From the NCBI GenBank assembly GCA_963816685.1, contig CAWFMB010000023.1:1-64000 (forward strand): DNA of 64,000 nt. The letters are read 5' to 3'. Under the pieces are notes generated by a model. That model searched no databases. It was not told the DNA's origin and saw only the letters and a list, made by a program, of their open reading frames with translations. A program made the translations under genes and the position numbers. Of the stretch, positions 63,201-64,000 are shown piece after piece. The DNA comes from CAVYUC01 sp963816685 (GTDB lineage: Bacteria > Bacteroidota > Bacteroidia > Bacteroidales > Prolixibacteraceae). The first letter of the stretch is position 1. Each line of letters starts with the position of its first letter.

Positions 63201-63472
63201 TGCTTCATTCATGGGCAATCGAAGATGGTTCGTTTCTTCGTCTCAACAATGCAACTTTGGGTTATACATTACCTCGTTCCCTTACTGCAAGGGCATATAT
63301 TGATAAATTGAGAGTTTATATAACGGGATATAACCTGTTCATCATTACCAATTATTCCGGATATGATCCTGAAGTTGATACCCGGCGCTCTACACCGTTG
63401 ACTCCCGGGGTTGATTACTCGGCATATCCGAGAAGCCGTTCAATTATTGCCGGTGCTAATGTTACATTTTAA
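60209..63472 (+). CDS. SusC/RagA-type TonB-linked outer membrane protein
   Basis: A 1087-residue outer membrane transporter. Signal (about 1-36, ending AVAQ), CarboxypepD_reg-like domain (about 40-115, EPVPGVNIVVEGTSNGTVSD), TonB-box/plug start VVAIGYGTVSKKDLTGSV, plug segment LYIVDGFPVGSISDIAPTD and ATAIYGARGANGVVIITTK equivalent (here STAIYGARGANGVV), then a long barrel ending in GANVTF. SusC proteins import oligosaccharides captured by the SusD partner, whose gene follows after 12 bp. This begins a second PUL in the window. Confidence 0.95.
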   Translation: MTKLTRRKQQFQWKWLFLFMILFLVWQLLLTNTAVAQNQMVSGKVTDATSQEPVPGVNIVVEGTSNGTVSDTDGNYSLRVNNPQNAVLVFRFIGYAEQKIPVNGRSTIDVQMEVTSIGLDEVVAIGYGTVSKKDLTGSVSSVSGDVFQDIPVTSTAQAITGRLAGVQITTTEGSPDAEIKIRVRGGGSITQDNSPLYIVDGFPVGSISDIAPTDIASIDVLKDASSTAIYGARGANGVVIITTKSGVAGEINVNYNMYYGVKQIAKTLDVLSPYEYVLWQYELAGESGNTARNFERYYGVFGDLELYKAQAGSNWQNELFGRDAITQYHNVSVTGGSNTTKYNLSMTRSDDEGIMLGAGYVRNNINLKLNSKISDRISLDFSTRFSDTNVTGAGTSTEGSSSNSRLKHAIKYSPVRGLQEFLDAVDFETDMEAASQLYNPVDVVKDDYRSSNRQNLTFDAGVSFKIIEDLMLRSDWGVEFENRREDRFYGPSTSQSKNNSGGTPMVNIETREGLRQRMANTLSFTKDDFVPGHDLNVLIGQEIFFYRSKMLEMESRFFPNDVDVEAALAMMNLGVPQPNQSFVSPEDRLSSFFGRLNYNFQERFLATVTFRADGSSKFAAGNRWGYFPSFAAAWRISEEQFLADAAYLSNLKLRASYGTAGNNRIGDDMWKMLYTTSDGDKPYYIDENLQNQLIPGTTIANPDLRWETTYTRNIGLDFGFFNSRLNGTIDAYLNTTKDLLIRANIPSNTGYDYQMQNIGETSNKGIEFTVDGYLIRTNDFTLNASFNIAFNVNNVEELGDVKMSLQSSGWYGSSSGPTGDYLLREGEPVGQMWGYVTDGMYRYDDFNYDPDTETYTLKPGVADNSALIGARYFGPGTLKFKKLSGEGTVVNPEEDRTIIGNANPKHTGGFSLTSTFKGFDFSALFNWVYGNDIYNANKLEFTSFPDTRLYGNLLQMMNRDARFSIINPETGEFVYSPEELSAVNQDVKIWHPMMSRVVLHSWAIEDGSFLRLNNATLGYTLPRSLTARAYIDKLRVYITGYNLFIITNYSGYDPEVDTRRSTPLTPGVDYSAYPRSRSIIAGANVTF

Positions 63473-63484
63473 AATTGTTTGATT

Positions 63485-64000
63485 ATGAGAACCTTATATA
63501 TTTATCTTTTAACAGCCGCTTTCGGAATCATTGCAGGTATGGGTTGCAGCGACGACTTTCTTGATACCGAAACCAAATCAAGTTACACTACTGATGTGGT
63601 GTTTTCAAATCCTGCTTTTACATTAAATGCCTTGTATGGAATTTATTCAGTAATGACCTGGGATGAAATGTATTCACAGAAATTACCATTTTATGCAGGT
63701 ATGAATTCAGATATTGAAGTCGTAGCTTTTGGATCAGGAGATTATGGCGATAATGGACGCCGGGGAATTGGAAATTATCTTGCTACACCCGGAAATACTG
63801 AACTGGCGCGTCCGTGGAATGCATTGTACCGTGCAATTGAAAGGGCAAATATTTTAATTGCCGAAGTACCCAAAAGTCCTGTTATGGAAAGTAATGACCA
63901 GGAAGCCAAAGTAAAAATGATGACATATTATGGCGAAGCTTTAACATTAAGAGCATTGTTTTATTTCGAATTAATTCGAATATGGGGTGATGTTCCATTT
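63485..64000 (+). CDS. SusD/RagB-family lipoprotein (5' part)
   Basis: ATG at 63485, 12 bp after the susC stop; the frame is open to the window end (172 codons). The leader ends in AGMGCSDDFLDTETKSS, a lipobox followed by the FLD signature of SusD proteins. Residues about 100-172 hold the TPR-like helices (WNALYRAIERANILI, YGEALTLRALFYFELIRIWGDVP), the strongest SusD hallmark. It binds glycans at the cell surface and forms the lid on the SusC barrel. Truncated by the window edge. Confidence 0.93.
   Translation, partial: MRTLYIYLLTAAFGIIAGMGCSDDFLDTETKSSYTTDVVFSNPAFTLNALYGIYSVMTWDEMYSQKLPFYAGMNSDIEVVAFGSGDYGDNGRRGIGNYLATPGNTELARPWNALYRAIERANILIAEVPKSPVMESNDQEAKVKMMTYYGEALTLRALFYFELIRIWGDVPF

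Overview
The window reads as one AT-rich chromosomal stretch of a Bacteroidota bacterium, probably a marine or sediment polysaccharide degrader of the Marinilabiliales/Prolixibacteraceae type (the order is my inference from gene content). The evidence is a SusC/SusD pair at the right edge, a SusD-like tail at the left edge, many exported glycosidases with Sec or lipoprotein signals, an S1-type sulfatase, TAnnTTTG-type promoters and weak Shine-Dalgarno sites. No tRNA, rRNA, CRISPR array, integrase or transposase was seen.

Region 1 (1-14.1 kb, all +) looks like the enzyme part of a polysaccharide utilization locus (PUL): GH63-like glycosidase, GH2, a PHP-fold lipoprotein, a calcineurin-like phosphoesterase, a GH20-like hexosaminidase, two parallel beta-helix proteins (one frameshifted before a CBM6-like tail) and a xylose-isomerase-like TIM barrel protein.

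Region 2 (14.2-30.1 kb, +) is the most unusual part. A 1231-residue PQQ-propeller protein with a degenerate methyltransferase-like insert and a malectin-like tail is translationally coupled to a lipoprotein, followed by a tiny membrane protein, an FtsX-type permease and its ATPase. Three of these proteins carry a Cys-x-Cys motif. A lone TonB-dependent receptor, a heparan-glucosaminide acetyltransferase homologue, a NodB-like protein, a GH27 and a second GH20-like protein (frameshifted near its end) follow. The second GH20 gene is flanked by inverted copies of a REP-like repeat, and the 940-bp gap after it holds a striking palindromic array of 11-bp units.

Region 3 (31-46.6 kb, +) joins a cytoplasmic amino-sugar or aminocyclitol cluster (DegT aminotransferase, EamA transporter, Gfo/Idh/MocA dehydrogenase, PIG-L deacetylase, NagB-like isomerase, IMPase) to exported GH27, LamG/CARDB, NodB-like, sulfatase and VOC proteins. 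Together regions 1-3 suggest attack on a sulfated, amino-sugar- and alpha-galactoside-containing glycan; no PUL regulator (HTCS, ECF sigma/anti-sigma) is visible.

Region 4 (46.7-59.8 kb) is housekeeping and stress: on the minus strand a PadR/PspC operon headed by a novel secreted protein with five 'LExWM' repeats, with dyads over its promoter; on the plus strand PolX, an azurin-like protein, a P-loop kinase and APH-like pair, PEP synthase and an Fpg/Nei glycosylase; then on the minus strand UPF0182, a doubly frameshifted DUF2267 gene and a YbhB-type PEBP. Region 5 (60.2-64 kb, +) starts a new SusC/SusD PUL that runs off the window.

Four single-base frame disruptions in three genes, all placed at short A or T runs, should be checked as possible consensus errors before any is called a pseudogene.
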